Shown here: piece by piece, positions 1-6,173 of the stretch
Numbering within the stretch: position 1 is the first letter of the stretch
How the letters are laid out: every line of letters begins with the position of its first letter
Assembly: GCA_965651255.1 (NCBI GenBank)
Contig: CBFGRU010000193.1
Location: forward strand, 1 to 6,199
Direction: 5' to 3'
Source of the DNA: CBFGRU01 sp965651255
GTDB lineage: Bacteria; Planctomycetota; Phycisphaerae; Phycisphaerales; SM1A02
DNA length: 6,199 nt
Made by a program: the position numbers and the translations under genes
The notes under the pieces: model-generated
Databases searched by the model: none
What the model saw: the letters and a program-made list of their open reading frames with translations, nothing else
What the model was told of the DNA's origin: nothing

Positions 1-55
1 TTTAAGGGGCACCGGATTTTGAATCCGGCGCGTCTGCCAATTCCGCCACTCCGGC
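1..55 (-). tRNA. tRNA-Leu (anticodon CAA), 3' part cut off by the window edge
   Basis: Read on the minus strand from 55, the sequence has a 7-base 5' acceptor strand (GCCGGAG), then TG, a long D-arm with GCGG, TTGGCAGA and CGC, and an anticodon stem CCGGA/TCCGG around the loop TTCAAAA. The anticodon is CAA at 21-19, reading UUG codons. It then enters a long variable arm (GTGCCCCTTAAA), as expected of a class II leucine tRNA. About 30 bases are missing, including the rest of the variable arm, the T-arm and the 3' acceptor strand, so acceptor pairing cannot be checked. The gene lies 71 bases downstream of the methyltransferase stop. I see no convincing promoter or strong terminator in that gap, only a 5-bp inverted repeat (71-75 with 85-89). 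Confidence 0.93.
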
Positions 56-126
56 TCGAGGGGCGTCGCACGCAGCGTCAGGTTCTGCGGCGAAGGTGAG
101 CATGATTGGGGCGGCACGGAGGGGAG

Positions 127-930
127 TCAACGTTGCGGCGCCATGGGTTGATCGAAAGCAACAAGGCGGCTCCGGGCGATCTGGACGGCGCCGGGGTTCC
201 GGTCGATGCCGAGGAATCGTCTTCGGGTGCGTTGAGCGGCGAGGAGAGTGGTGCCGCTGCCGCAGAATGGGTCGAGGATGATGCCATGTTCAGGCGAACA
301 GGCGTGGATGAGCAGTTCCAGGAGAGCAAGAGGTTTCTGGGTGGGGTAGCCGGTGCGTTCACTGCTCATGTTGTTGATGGCGGGGATGTCGAGCACATCG
401 GTTGCTTTCTTCATCCGGCCTTTCAGGCGGCGGCTGGTGGCGGGAACTTTCGGCGGATTGAAATAGTACTGATCGCTGCGCGCGTAGTAGAGGATGTCAT
501 CGTGTTTCCGGGCGAATCGTCTTGGCGATGAGCCGCCGAGGCCATACTGCCAGATGAGGTGGTTGATAAAGCGTTCCGGGCCGAGGAGTTCATCAAGCAG
601 AAGCCGCAGATGGTGCACGGTGCGCCAGTCGCAGTGCAGAAGGATGCTGCCATGGGGTTTGAGGAGGCGGATGACTTCGCTGATGCGCGGGCAAATGAAG
701 TCGAGGTAGTCAGCGGTGGTTGGCCAGCGGTCGGGAAACTCACCGGCGGCGGCGCGTTGCGTCTCGCCGGTGTTGAACGGCGGGTCGAGGTAGGCGAGAT
801 CGAATGCGATTCCCGCCGATTCGCAGGAGATGTTGCGAAGAATTTCGAGGCAATCGCCGTGCTCGATTCGATTGAGCGGGTCGATCGATGGCGGAGATGC
901 GAATGTGGTGAGAGCGGTTTCGGTCATCAC
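127..930 (-). CDS. Beta-class site-specific DNA methyltransferase (N6-adenine or N4-cytosine), apparently solitary
   Basis: This is a 267-residue SAM-dependent enzyme predicted to methylate the exocyclic amino group of adenine or cytosine in a specific DNA site. The catalytic motif IV is DPPF at residues 49-52 (AYLDPPFNTG). It precedes a YPTQKP motif X (195-200), the SAM-binding motif I DPFCGSGTT (220-228) and motif II around D243 (FLGIDRNP). This IV-X-I order defines the beta class. The span between motifs IV and X (about 55-190) should hold the target-recognition region. CcrM-type enzymes carry an extra C-terminal domain after motif II, and none is present here. The start is GTG at 930, giving a GTGA overlap with the stop of the upstream HTH gene; ATG at 927 is the next codon and equally possible. 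No Shine-Dalgarno is visible, so translation may depend on coupling. No restriction endonuclease gene lies in the window. The target sequence and the choice between m6A and m4C cannot be read from this protein. Confidence 0.93.
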   Translation of the reverse strand: MMTETALTTFASPPSIDPLNRIEHGDCLEILRNISCESAGIAFDLAYLDPPFNTGETQRAAAGEFPDRWPTTADYLDFICPRISEVIRLLKPHGSILLHCDWRTVHHLRLLLDELLGPERFINHLIWQYGLGGSSPRRFARKHDDILYYARSDQYYFNPPKVPATSRRLKGRMKKATDVLDIPAINNMSSERTGYPTQKPLALLELLIHACSPEHGIILDPFCGSGTTLLAAQRTRRRFLGIDRNPGAVQIARSRLVAFDQPMAPQR

Positions 931-1388
931 GAAGCCGCGGGTGGGGGATTATCGCCGCGCTGGCGACGATCGCGCTGATCACGGATGGACATGGTGAGCG
1001 CGGTCAGTGCGCTGATGGCCTCGCGCACTTCGCGAATGTCAAGATCGCAGACGTTGCCATCGGAGATGGCGGCGATGGCTTCGGCGCATTCCTTGACCGC
1101 ATTGACGACTGCACCGTCGAGCGATTCCATACGCACAAAGTGTCCGCCCATCTCCTGGCAGACGAAGTCAAGGATCTTGTCGCCCACTTCGGGGTCGGCG
1201 GCCTGCATGCAGCGGATGAATCGTTCGATGGGATTCGGCTGGGCGCCGGAGCGCATCCGGTTGATCTGGCGCGTACTGACACCGAGTGACGTTGCAAATC
1301 GTTTGACGCCAGCCGATTCAACCATGGAGTTGAAGTGTCGTTGGGCGGCTTCTGCGAGTGGGCCATCATCGTGCGACATACGGGCCAT
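927..1388 (-). CDS. Small helix-turn-helix DNA-binding protein, possibly phage CII-like
   Basis: The protein is 153 residues. Residues about 25-50 look like a helix-turn-helix: a first helix KRFATSLG, a turn at GVS, then a recognition helix TRQINRMRSG, followed by PNPIERFIRCMQAA. The middle (about 65-87, with DFVCQEMGGHFVRM) and the overall design recall the phage regulatory protein CII family, whose members often carry a C/Q-GG-F-V segment after the HTH. This resemblance is from memory and is weak. The C-terminal half (about 90-140) is predicted to be helical and could be a dimerisation region. The tail is charged and proline-rich. The gene starts 59 bases after cls, and its stop overlaps the methyltransferase start by 4 bases, so the two are almost certainly co-expressed. 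It may regulate the methyltransferase or itself. The start is ATG at 1388; a second ATG at 1379 (M4) is possible. Neither start has a Shine-Dalgarno. Confidence 0.8.
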   Translation of the reverse strand: MARMSHDDGPLAEAAQRHFNSMVESAGVKRFATSLGVSTRQINRMRSGAQPNPIERFIRCMQAADPEVGDKILDFVCQEMGGHFVRMESLDGAVVNAVKECAEAIAAISDGNVCDLDIREVREAISALTALTMSIRDQRDRRQRGDNPPPAAS

Positions 1389-1428
1389 GGTACCAGACCG
1401 GTGCGCAAGCGGTACCCCGGAAAGGGGT
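1389..1428. promoter_or_regulatory. Palindrome-rich gap before the HTH gene (possible operator or small hairpin)
   Basis: The gap between cls and the HTH gene holds two copies of the palindrome GGTACC (1389-1394 and 1411-1416) spaced 22 bases apart, about two helical turns. Between them is another palindrome, ACCGGT (1397-1402). Next to the distal copy is a short hairpin, ACCCC (1414-1418) with GGGGT (1424-1428) and a GGAAA loop. The proximal GGTACC directly touches the HTH start codon. The arrangement could be a dimer-binding operator for autoregulation, or a weak transcript hairpin. There is no T-run to make it a classic terminator. Function is inferred only. Confidence 0.3.
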
Positions 1429-1447
1429 GGGGAACGCAGGATGCCAG

Positions 1448-2893
1448 TCAGAGGAGCGGGCTGAAAAGGCCGGCGGCATTCTCAGCCAGGCGACGATGTC
1501 CGCCGCGCCTGCGCCACACTGCCCGGTCGATTCGCACCGCGTCGTTGAGATAGGAACTCTGGAGGAACCGCAGGCCGCTGGCGAAATCAGAATCGTACAC
1601 GATCAGCGTGACCTCGAAATTCAGCTCAAAACTGCGTCGATCAAGGTTGGCGGATGACACGATGGCGACGCTCCGATCGCTGCTGACGGTCTTGGCGTGC
1701 AGCATGCCGCGCGTGTACTCGTGAATCTCAACACCGGAATCCAGAAGCGATTCGTAGTAACTCCGACTGGCCAGGCCGACCACCGGTGCATCATTTCGCT
1801 GCGGCACAATGAGCACGGTTCGTACACCGCGCCGAGCGGCGGTGCGCAGCGCAACGACCGTGGATTCATCCGGGACGAAGTACGGACTGGTGAGGATGAC
1901 TTCATCTCGCGCGGCGTGAATGGCGGCCTGTTTCAGTTGACGCATCGCCTCGTTGTAGGATGTCGGCCCGGTCCCGATGATCTGCGCTGCGACACCGCCA
2001 TCAATCGCTGGCGGCAGAATCTGCAGCACCGAATCGAGCCATTCATCGGTATCAAGATACCAGTCCTCGACGAACAGCGTCTGCAGGTCCAGCACCACGG
2101 GCCCGCGAATGCGCACGCTCGCATCGACCCACGGTGCGTACTTTTTCTTGGGTGCAAACGCCGCGTCAGCGATGTTCTGGCTGCCGGTATAGCCGATGGC
2201 GCCGTCGATGACGGCAATCTTCCGGTGATTGCGCAGATCCATGCGCGATGCCAGGGCGCGGAGCGGGTTCACCGGCAGGGCAGCAGCGATACTGACGCCG
2301 GCACGTCGCATGTGCTCACACAGCTCAGAGTTCAGGAACGATCGTGATCCGACATCATCCACCAGCAGGCGACACTTCACGCCACGATTCGCGGCGTGCA
2401 TCAGCGCTTCACCGACTGCGCGGCCGGAATGATCATCCAGGTAGATGTAGTAGAGGAGGTGGCAATGCTGTTCGGCGCTGCGAATGTCATCAACGATCGA
2501 TTGAATCACCAATTCGGCATCGCCCATCAGTTTGACTTCGTTGCCGCCTTTGGCGAGCGTTCCGCCGACGGATTCAGCGAGGGCAGCGATCTGGCGGTTC
2601 GTCTCCGTCAGTTCCGATTGATGGCTGCGAAGGTTGTCGGGGCAGTACGCGCCGGTTCCCCACATGCTCTTGAGCAGTCGCTCCCCGGCGCGCACTCGCC
2701 TTGAGCCGAGTCGCACGCCGCCGACCAGCGTGTACGCGAGGACGCCCATCACCGGCAGAATGAGGATGATCACCACCCAGGCAAGCCGCGCTTCGGGGTC
2801 GTGCCGGCGGAGCAGCACGATGCCAACGAAGGTCACGCGGAGGCACAGTTCCGCGAGCAAGACGATCGTGGGCCATGACAGTCCGAAGATCAT
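1448..2893 (-). CDS. cls: Cardiolipin synthase (phospholipase D superfamily, bacterial ClsA type)
   Basis: This 481-residue membrane enzyme is predicted to make cardiolipin and glycerol from two phosphatidylglycerols at the inner membrane. The N-terminus has two hydrophobic segments (about 6-28 and 37-58) separated by LRRHDPEARLAW, the usual PLDc_N layout. Two HKD catalytic motifs follow: H223-x-K225-x4-D230 (NHRKIAVID, then GYTGSQN) and H399-x-K401-x4-D406 (LHAKTVSSD, then SSANLDRRSF). Both active sites are intact, and the length matches ClsA enzymes (about 480 residues). The RSFELNFE segment after HKD2 is also typical. The start ATG at 2893 gives a complete first membrane segment, but no Shine-Dalgarno precedes it. 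The gene is divergent from the membrane protein at 3044 across 150 bases and is followed 59 bases later by the HTH gene. A different PLD-family transphosphatidylase specificity is possible but less likely. Confidence 0.95.
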   Translation of the reverse strand: MIFGLSWPTIVLLAELCLRVTFVGIVLLRRHDPEARLAWVVIILILPVMGVLAYTLVGGVRLGSRRVRAGERLLKSMWGTGAYCPDNLRSHQSELTETNRQIAALAESVGGTLAKGGNEVKLMGDAELVIQSIVDDIRSAEQHCHLLYYIYLDDHSGRAVGEALMHAANRGVKCRLLVDDVGSRSFLNSELCEHMRRAGVSIAAALPVNPLRALASRMDLRNHRKIAVIDGAIGYTGSQNIADAAFAPKKKYAPWVDASVRIRGPVVLDLQTLFVEDWYLDTDEWLDSVLQILPPAIDGGVAAQIIGTGPTSYNEAMRQLKQAAIHAARDEVILTSPYFVPDESTVVALRTAARRGVRTVLIVPQRNDAPVVGLASRSYYESLLDSGVEIHEYTRGMLHAKTVSSDRSVAIVSSANLDRRSFELNFEVTLIVYDSDFASGLRFLQSSYLNDAVRIDRAVWRRRGGHRRLAENAAGLFSPLL

Positions 2894-3043
2894 TGCCCAT
2901 CACGGTAGCAGGATTGGACAGGGACGGATATGCGTCGCAGCGGAATCGAGTGAACGGGCCAGCGGTGGGGCCATGCCGTTGAACAGATTCACATGGTCTC
3001 CAAGAGTGTTCGATGTCATCGAATTCAGGGTACAGTCGCACAG
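2894..3043. promoter_or_regulatory. Divergent promoter region between cls and the membrane protein gene
   Basis: These 150 bases separate two genes transcribed away from each other, so promoters for both are expected here. The clearest element is a perfect 6-bp inverted repeat with a 3-bp spacer, TTCGAT-GTC-ATCGAA (3009-3023). A -10-like TACAGT lies just downstream (3031-3036). TTCGAT could double as a poor -35, 16 bases upstream of it. If that -10 is used, the plus-strand transcript would have almost no leader before the ATG at 3044. For cls only weak matches exist on the minus strand, such as TTCACT and CATATC about 16 bases apart. The promoters are unproven. Confidence 0.4.
3009..3023. promoter_or_regulatory. 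Operator-like inverted repeat TTCGAT-N3-ATCGAA
   Basis: This is a perfect 15-base dyad centred at 3016, 21 bases upstream of the ATG at 3044. It lies next to the -10-like TACAGT, where a repressor would block polymerase. No known regulator site is recognised, and no regulator gene is adjacent apart from the HTH protein beyond cls. Confidence 0.35.
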
Positions 3044-3565
3044 ATGAATCGAGCGAGCGGAAAGACAGCGGTACCGCGGTGGCGTCGTATTCTCAACGAT
3101 GCGGTGCTGATGCCGCTCGGGATTCTCATCATCCTGGTGCTTTTCCCGGTGGGAGTGGTTGCGTACCTGCTCTTCTCGCTCGCGCTGCACGTGAGAATCT
3201 GGTGGCGGTGGTGTCGGCGAGGAAGAGACATTCTGTTCATTCACTCGAGCAGTCCGATCTGGGCAGATTACATTGCGGACAACATCCTGCCTCGCATTGA
3301 ACACCGGGCGGTGCTGCTGAATTGGTCTGAACGCGCTCAGTGGTCGCGTTCGCTGGAGCGCACGGCGTTCAAGCACTTCGGCGGTTCGCGTGAATTCAAT
3401 CCGATGGCGATCGTCTTTCGTCCGCTGCGCCCGGCACGCGTTTTTCGGTTCTATCAACCCTTCCATGATTACAAACACGGCAAACCGCTGCGATTGCAGG
3501 AGATTCAAACCCGGTTCTTCGACGCGATCGGGGAAGCCGGAAACGCGAAGTCGTCGATCACTTGA
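3044..3565 (+). CDS. Uncharacterised single-pass membrane protein with a conserved-looking cytosolic or periplasmic domain
   Basis: The protein is 173 residues. A basic N-terminus (PRWRR, about 11-15) precedes one long hydrophobic stretch (about 21-50), followed by a very basic, tryptophan-rich collar (RIWWRWCRRGRD, about 51-62). The positive-inside rule does not settle orientation because both flanks are basic. The remaining roughly 110 residues form a soluble domain. It has motifs that look under selection: SSPIWADYI (69-77), LNWSERAQW (92-100), HFGGSREFNP (111-120) and FRFYQPFHDYKHGK (134-147). I half-remember similar uncharacterised proteins in several bacterial phyla, but I recognise no catalytic motif or family name. 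ATG at 3044 is preferred over ATG at 2993: the longer version adds 17 unlikely residues and runs through the operator-like repeat. It is the only plus-strand gene here, divergent from cls, and its last 8 bases overlap the end of the convergent kinase gene. Confidence 0.8.
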   Translation: MNRASGKTAVPRWRRILNDAVLMPLGILIILVLFPVGVVAYLLFSLALHVRIWWRWCRRGRDILFIHSSSPIWADYIADNILPRIEHRAVLLNWSERAQWSRSLERTAFKHFGGSREFNPMAIVFRPLRPARVFRFYQPFHDYKHGKPLRLQEIQTRFFDAIGEAGNAKSSIT

Positions 3566-4118
3566 TGGTCCGGTTCGAGGCGTTTACCGATCGCAGCCAC
3601 AGCCGGACCGCTCGTGGAGAGGGGAGTCGCACGTGCGGGTGGGAGGTGACTTCGTCAGCCAGTTCGCGTGCATGACGTCGGCCGCCGGTCAGCGCCCAGT
3701 GGATCATTGAATGGCGTGAGGCGAACGTCTGCCGGAACGATTCAAAGTTTCCGTTGCAGCAGGGGGTGCGCAGGGCTGCCCGTTGCACGCTGCGACAGAT
3801 GATTCGCGGCAGTGTGGTGCGCAGGGGCAGATCGATCCAGATGATGAAATCCGCCCGCGAAAGAAACGCGCGGCGCACGAGGGCGTAGTTGCCATCGACG
3901 ATCCACGACTCACGCAGCGTGATTCGATTGACGGTCAGTGTGAAGTCGCGCGGCTCGCGCGAATGCCAGCCGGGCAGGTGGTAGAGTTCATCAAGGTGAT
4001 ACACCGGCAACGCCAGCGCGTCGCCAATGGCGCGTGCCACCGTTGATTTGCCTGAACCGCAGGGGCCGACGATCCAGATTCTTCGCGCATGACTCGGCAG
4101 CGAGGTTAACGCTGGCAT
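3558..4118 (-). CDS. P-loop small-molecule kinase-like ATPase ("topology modulation protein"/FlaR-like, adenylate kinase fold)
   Basis: The protein is 186 residues. A Walker A motif GPCGSGKST (residues 18-26) follows the first beta strand RIWIV. Next come LPVYHLDELYHLPGW (37-51) and ESWIVDGNY (70-78), then a hydrophobic strand FIIWIDLP (91-98) typical of the Walker B-like position. An arginine-bearing helix (RIICRSVQRA, 105-114) follows, as in the lid region. The HLD-LY-PGW and W-V-DGNY pattern is characteristic of adenylate kinase-related proteins annotated as topology modulation proteins. Their true substrate is generally unknown, and the name does not establish a role in DNA topology. The start ATG at 4118 shares one base with the dxs stop (TGATG), which argues for translational coupling and co-expression with dxs. 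No Shine-Dalgarno is present. A phosphoryl-transfer role is inferred from the fold only. Confidence 0.85.
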   Translation of the reverse strand: MPALTSLPSHARRIWIVGPCGSGKSTVARAIGDALALPVYHLDELYHLPGWHSREPRDFTLTVNRITLRESWIVDGNYALVRRAFLSRADFIIWIDLPLRTTLPRIICRSVQRAALRTPCCNGNFESFRQTFASRHSMIHWALTGGRRHARELADEVTSHPHVRLPSPRAVRLWLRSVNASNRTIK

Positions 4119-6076
4119 CAGTGGCGCACGGGTGCGGAGGCAGCGACGGCACTCGTTGCGTCGGCATCGCGCAGCTCGCCCCGTGCGATTCCGCGGATGG
4201 TTCGGGCGATGGATGCCGGGTCGAGACCGACTTCAGCGAGCTGCTTCGCGCGTGAATCCTGCCCGATCCAGCGTGAGGGAATCGCGAGTCGCGTAATCAA
4301 TCGCGTATCGAGGCCGGCCTCGTGGCACGCATCCAGCACACACGAGCCGAAGCCCGCTTCCAGTCCGTGATCTTCAATCGTCAGAATCGGAATGTCGCGC
4401 GCGATGAGCGACTGGAGTAATTCGATATCCACCGGTTTCGCGAAGCGAGCATCGTACACGTTCACCGCGTGCTCGCCTTCGAGCAGGTCCACCGCTTCCA
4501 GCGCGTGAATTGCCATCACGCCGTAGCCGAGCACAGCCACCTCCGGTTCATCGACTTCAACGAGCGGCCGTGCCTTGCCAATCACGAACGGCGGGCATGG
4601 CTCTGCGGCAAACCGCGTGCTCACATTGTCGCGCGGGTAGCGCACCGCGCTCAGCCCGTCATCGTAGTTGGCTATGAATTCAAGTGAGGCGCGAAGCGAG
4701 GGTTCATCCATCGCCGCCAGCAGGCACGCATTCGGAAAGACCCGAAGGATGGAAATGTCACAGAATCCGTGATGCACCGCGCCATCGCCGCCGACGAGGC
4801 CGCCTCGGTCCAGGCACAGCCGCACCGGCAAACCCTGGAGCGCGACTTCCTGAAACGCCTGGTCGAACGCGCGCTGCAGGAACGTCGAGTACACCGCGAA
4901 GAACGGCTTCCACCCGGTCTTCGCCAGACCCGCCATCATGTCCATCGCGTGCGATTCGCAGATGCCCACATCCCACGTGCGATCGGGAAACACCGGCATC
5001 ACCTTCGCCAGCCCCGTGCCATCGGGCATCGCAGCGGTGCAGGCAACAATCTTCTCATCGCGCGTCATCAGCTCGATCATCGCATCGGCATACGCGCTCG
5101 TGAAGTTGCGGCCGGAGGCGTTCACCTCCACCCGGCAGCCATCAACCTTGAACGGCTTGGGTGAGTGGAACGTTGTTGCATCGCCTTCAGAGAATTCGTA
5201 CCCCTTGCCCTTGATCGTGTGCACATGGAGCACCATCGGTCGATCGACATCCTTTACCTCGTTCAGAATGTCAATCAGCGAGCGCAGGTCGTGACCATCC
5301 ACCGGGCCGATCGTGAGCAGGCCGAACTTCTCGAACCACGCATCTTCGCTCACGGTGTCCTTGGCGATTTCACCGAGTCGGTGGTACATCTCGTGCAGCA
5401 CCGATCCGCCGGGCATGTGGGCGACCATTTCCTTTCCGACCTTCTTGAATCGGCGGTACGCGGGGTTCACGCGCACCCGGTCGAAGTACGCCGCCACTGC
5501 GCCCTGCGGCTTGGCGATCGACATGCCGTTGTCGTTCAGCACGACGAGAAACTGTCGCTTCAGCGTGCCGGCGTTGTTCAGCCCTTCCATCGCGACGCCG
5601 TTCACGATCGATGCATCGCCGATCAGAGAAACGATCCTTCGACCGTCGGGGTGATGCTCCGGCTCAAACCCTTCACCATTCAGCGTGTCGCCGCGCGCCA
5701 TGCCCACCGCGGTCGAGATCGCGGTTCCCGCGTGACCCACCGCGAACAGGTCGTACGGCGATTCGTTCGGATCGGGAAACCCCGCCATGCCATCGCGCTT
5801 GCGCAACTGCGGAAGCAGCGGGTACCGCCCCGTCAGCAGCTTATGCGGATAGCACTGGTGCCCGACATCAAACAGCAGTCGATCGTGCCCGAAATCGAAC
5901 ACGTAATGCAGGGCAATTGTCAACTCCACCACGCCGAGGTTCGGCGCCAGGTGGCCGCCTGACTTCTGAATCTGGCCGCAGATCGCTTCTCGAATCTCCT
6001 TTGCCAGTTCGGGCAACTCATCAATGGAGAGTTTCTTCAGATCGGCGGGGGACTTGATATCAGGCAGAAGTGGCAT
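4118..6076 (-). CDS. dxs: 1-deoxy-D-xylulose-5-phosphate synthase
   Basis: Dxs condenses pyruvate and glyceraldehyde 3-phosphate to DXP, releasing CO2. This is the first step of the MEP isoprenoid pathway and also feeds thiamine and pyridoxal synthesis; it is a cytosolic thiamine-diphosphate enzyme. With the ATG at 6076 the protein is 652 residues: pyrimidine-partner domain with H42 (GGHLAPNLG), VGHQCYPHK (71-79), GHAGTA (114-119), the TPP/Mg motif GDAS at 153-156 with LNDN at 180-183, then E374 (GICESHAMD), YSTFLQR (396-402), D431 and H435 (DGAVHH), RYPR (479-482) and the C-terminal transketolase domain. All expected catalytic positions appear filled. It differs from the common GDGA, GHSSTS and AEQHAV forms, a set I associate with planctomycetes. 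A longer version from GTG at 6124 adds 16 residues; I prefer ATG 6076 because MPLLPDIKSPADLKKL matches the usual Dxs N-terminus. A C-terminal tail of about 20 residues (from about 633) is extra. Confidence 0.96.
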   Translation of the reverse strand: MPLLPDIKSPADLKKLSIDELPELAKEIREAICGQIQKSGGHLAPNLGVVELTIALHYVFDFGHDRLLFDVGHQCYPHKLLTGRYPLLPQLRKRDGMAGFPDPNESPYDLFAVGHAGTAISTAVGMARGDTLNGEGFEPEHHPDGRRIVSLIGDASIVNGVAMEGLNNAGTLKRQFLVVLNDNGMSIAKPQGAVAAYFDRVRVNPAYRRFKKVGKEMVAHMPGGSVLHEMYHRLGEIAKDTVSEDAWFEKFGLLTIGPVDGHDLRSLIDILNEVKDVDRPMVLHVHTIKGKGYEFSEGDATTFHSPKPFKVDGCRVEVNASGRNFTSAYADAMIELMTRDEKIVACTAAMPDGTGLAKVMPVFPDRTWDVGICESHAMDMMAGLAKTGWKPFFAVYSTFLQRAFDQAFQEVALQGLPVRLCLDRGGLVGGDGAVHHGFCDISILRVFPNACLLAAMDEPSLRASLEFIANYDDGLSAVRYPRDNVSTRFAAEPCPPFVIGKARPLVEVDEPEVAVLGYGVMAIHALEAVDLLEGEHAVNVYDARFAKPVDIELLQSLIARDIPILTIEDHGLEAGFGSCVLDACHEAGLDTRLITRLAIPSRWIGQDSRAKQLAEVGLDPASIARTIRGIARGELRDADATSAVAASAPVRH

Positions 6077-6122
6077 CAGGTGAATCGTTTCGCTCTCGAA
6101 GTCCGCATTCCAGGTCACGGTC

Positions 6123-6173
6123 ACAATGAGTCGAAGTTCGGCCGAATGCCCAGCCGCGCTCCAACAATGAGTC
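6123..6173 (-). repeat. Pair of 10-bp direct repeats in the dxs leader
   Basis: On the minus strand GACTCATTGT occurs twice, at 6173-6164 and 6132-6123, 41 bases apart. The first copy begins at the last base of a TAG stop; the second ends inside the GTG codon at 6124. In a 75-base stretch two identical 10-mers are unlikely by chance alone but not impossible. They could be tandem regulator sites or the remains of a small duplication. I see no recognisable promoter between them. Confidence 0.3.

Noticed and set aside
71..89. Inverted repeat CGCAG/CTGCG between the methyltransferase and the tRNA as a terminator
   Set aside because: Five base pairs around a 9-base loop with no T-tract; likely chance in GC-rich sequence.
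1..930. tRNA-Leu as an integration site with the methyltransferase as island cargo
   Set aside because: The methyltransferase is on the 5' side of the tRNA, whereas most elements integrate at the 3' end, which is outside the window. There is no integrase, repeat of the tRNA end or compositional break here.
559..978. 139-codon plus-strand frame (and a similar one at 106-531) opposite the methyltransferase
   Set aside because: They are antisense to a gene with all expected methyltransferase motifs; their compositions are not protein-like.
1414..1428. Hairpin after cls as a rho-independent terminator
   Set aside because: The stem is only 5 bp and there is no T-run on either strand, so termination cannot be claimed.
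1697..2347. 216-codon plus-strand frame antisense to cls
   Set aside because: It is contained within cls, whose two HKD motifs are intact on the opposite strand; no recognisable domain.
2574..3041. 155-codon minus-strand frame overlapping the start of cls in another frame
   Set aside because: Arg/Pro-rich translation with no domain, overlapping the membrane segments of cls.
2900..3508. 202-codon minus-strand frame opposite the membrane protein gene
   Set aside because: The product is low-complexity and rich in Arg, Pro, His and Gln. The plus-strand frame has a coherent membrane segment and motif-like soluble domain, so this is a shadow. It would also erase the divergent promoter region.
5165..5962. 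265-codon open frame on the plus strand antisense to dxs
   Set aside because: It lies wholly within the well-supported dxs gene, has a His/Arg/Val-rich composition typical of antisense frames in GC-rich DNA, and shows no domain.
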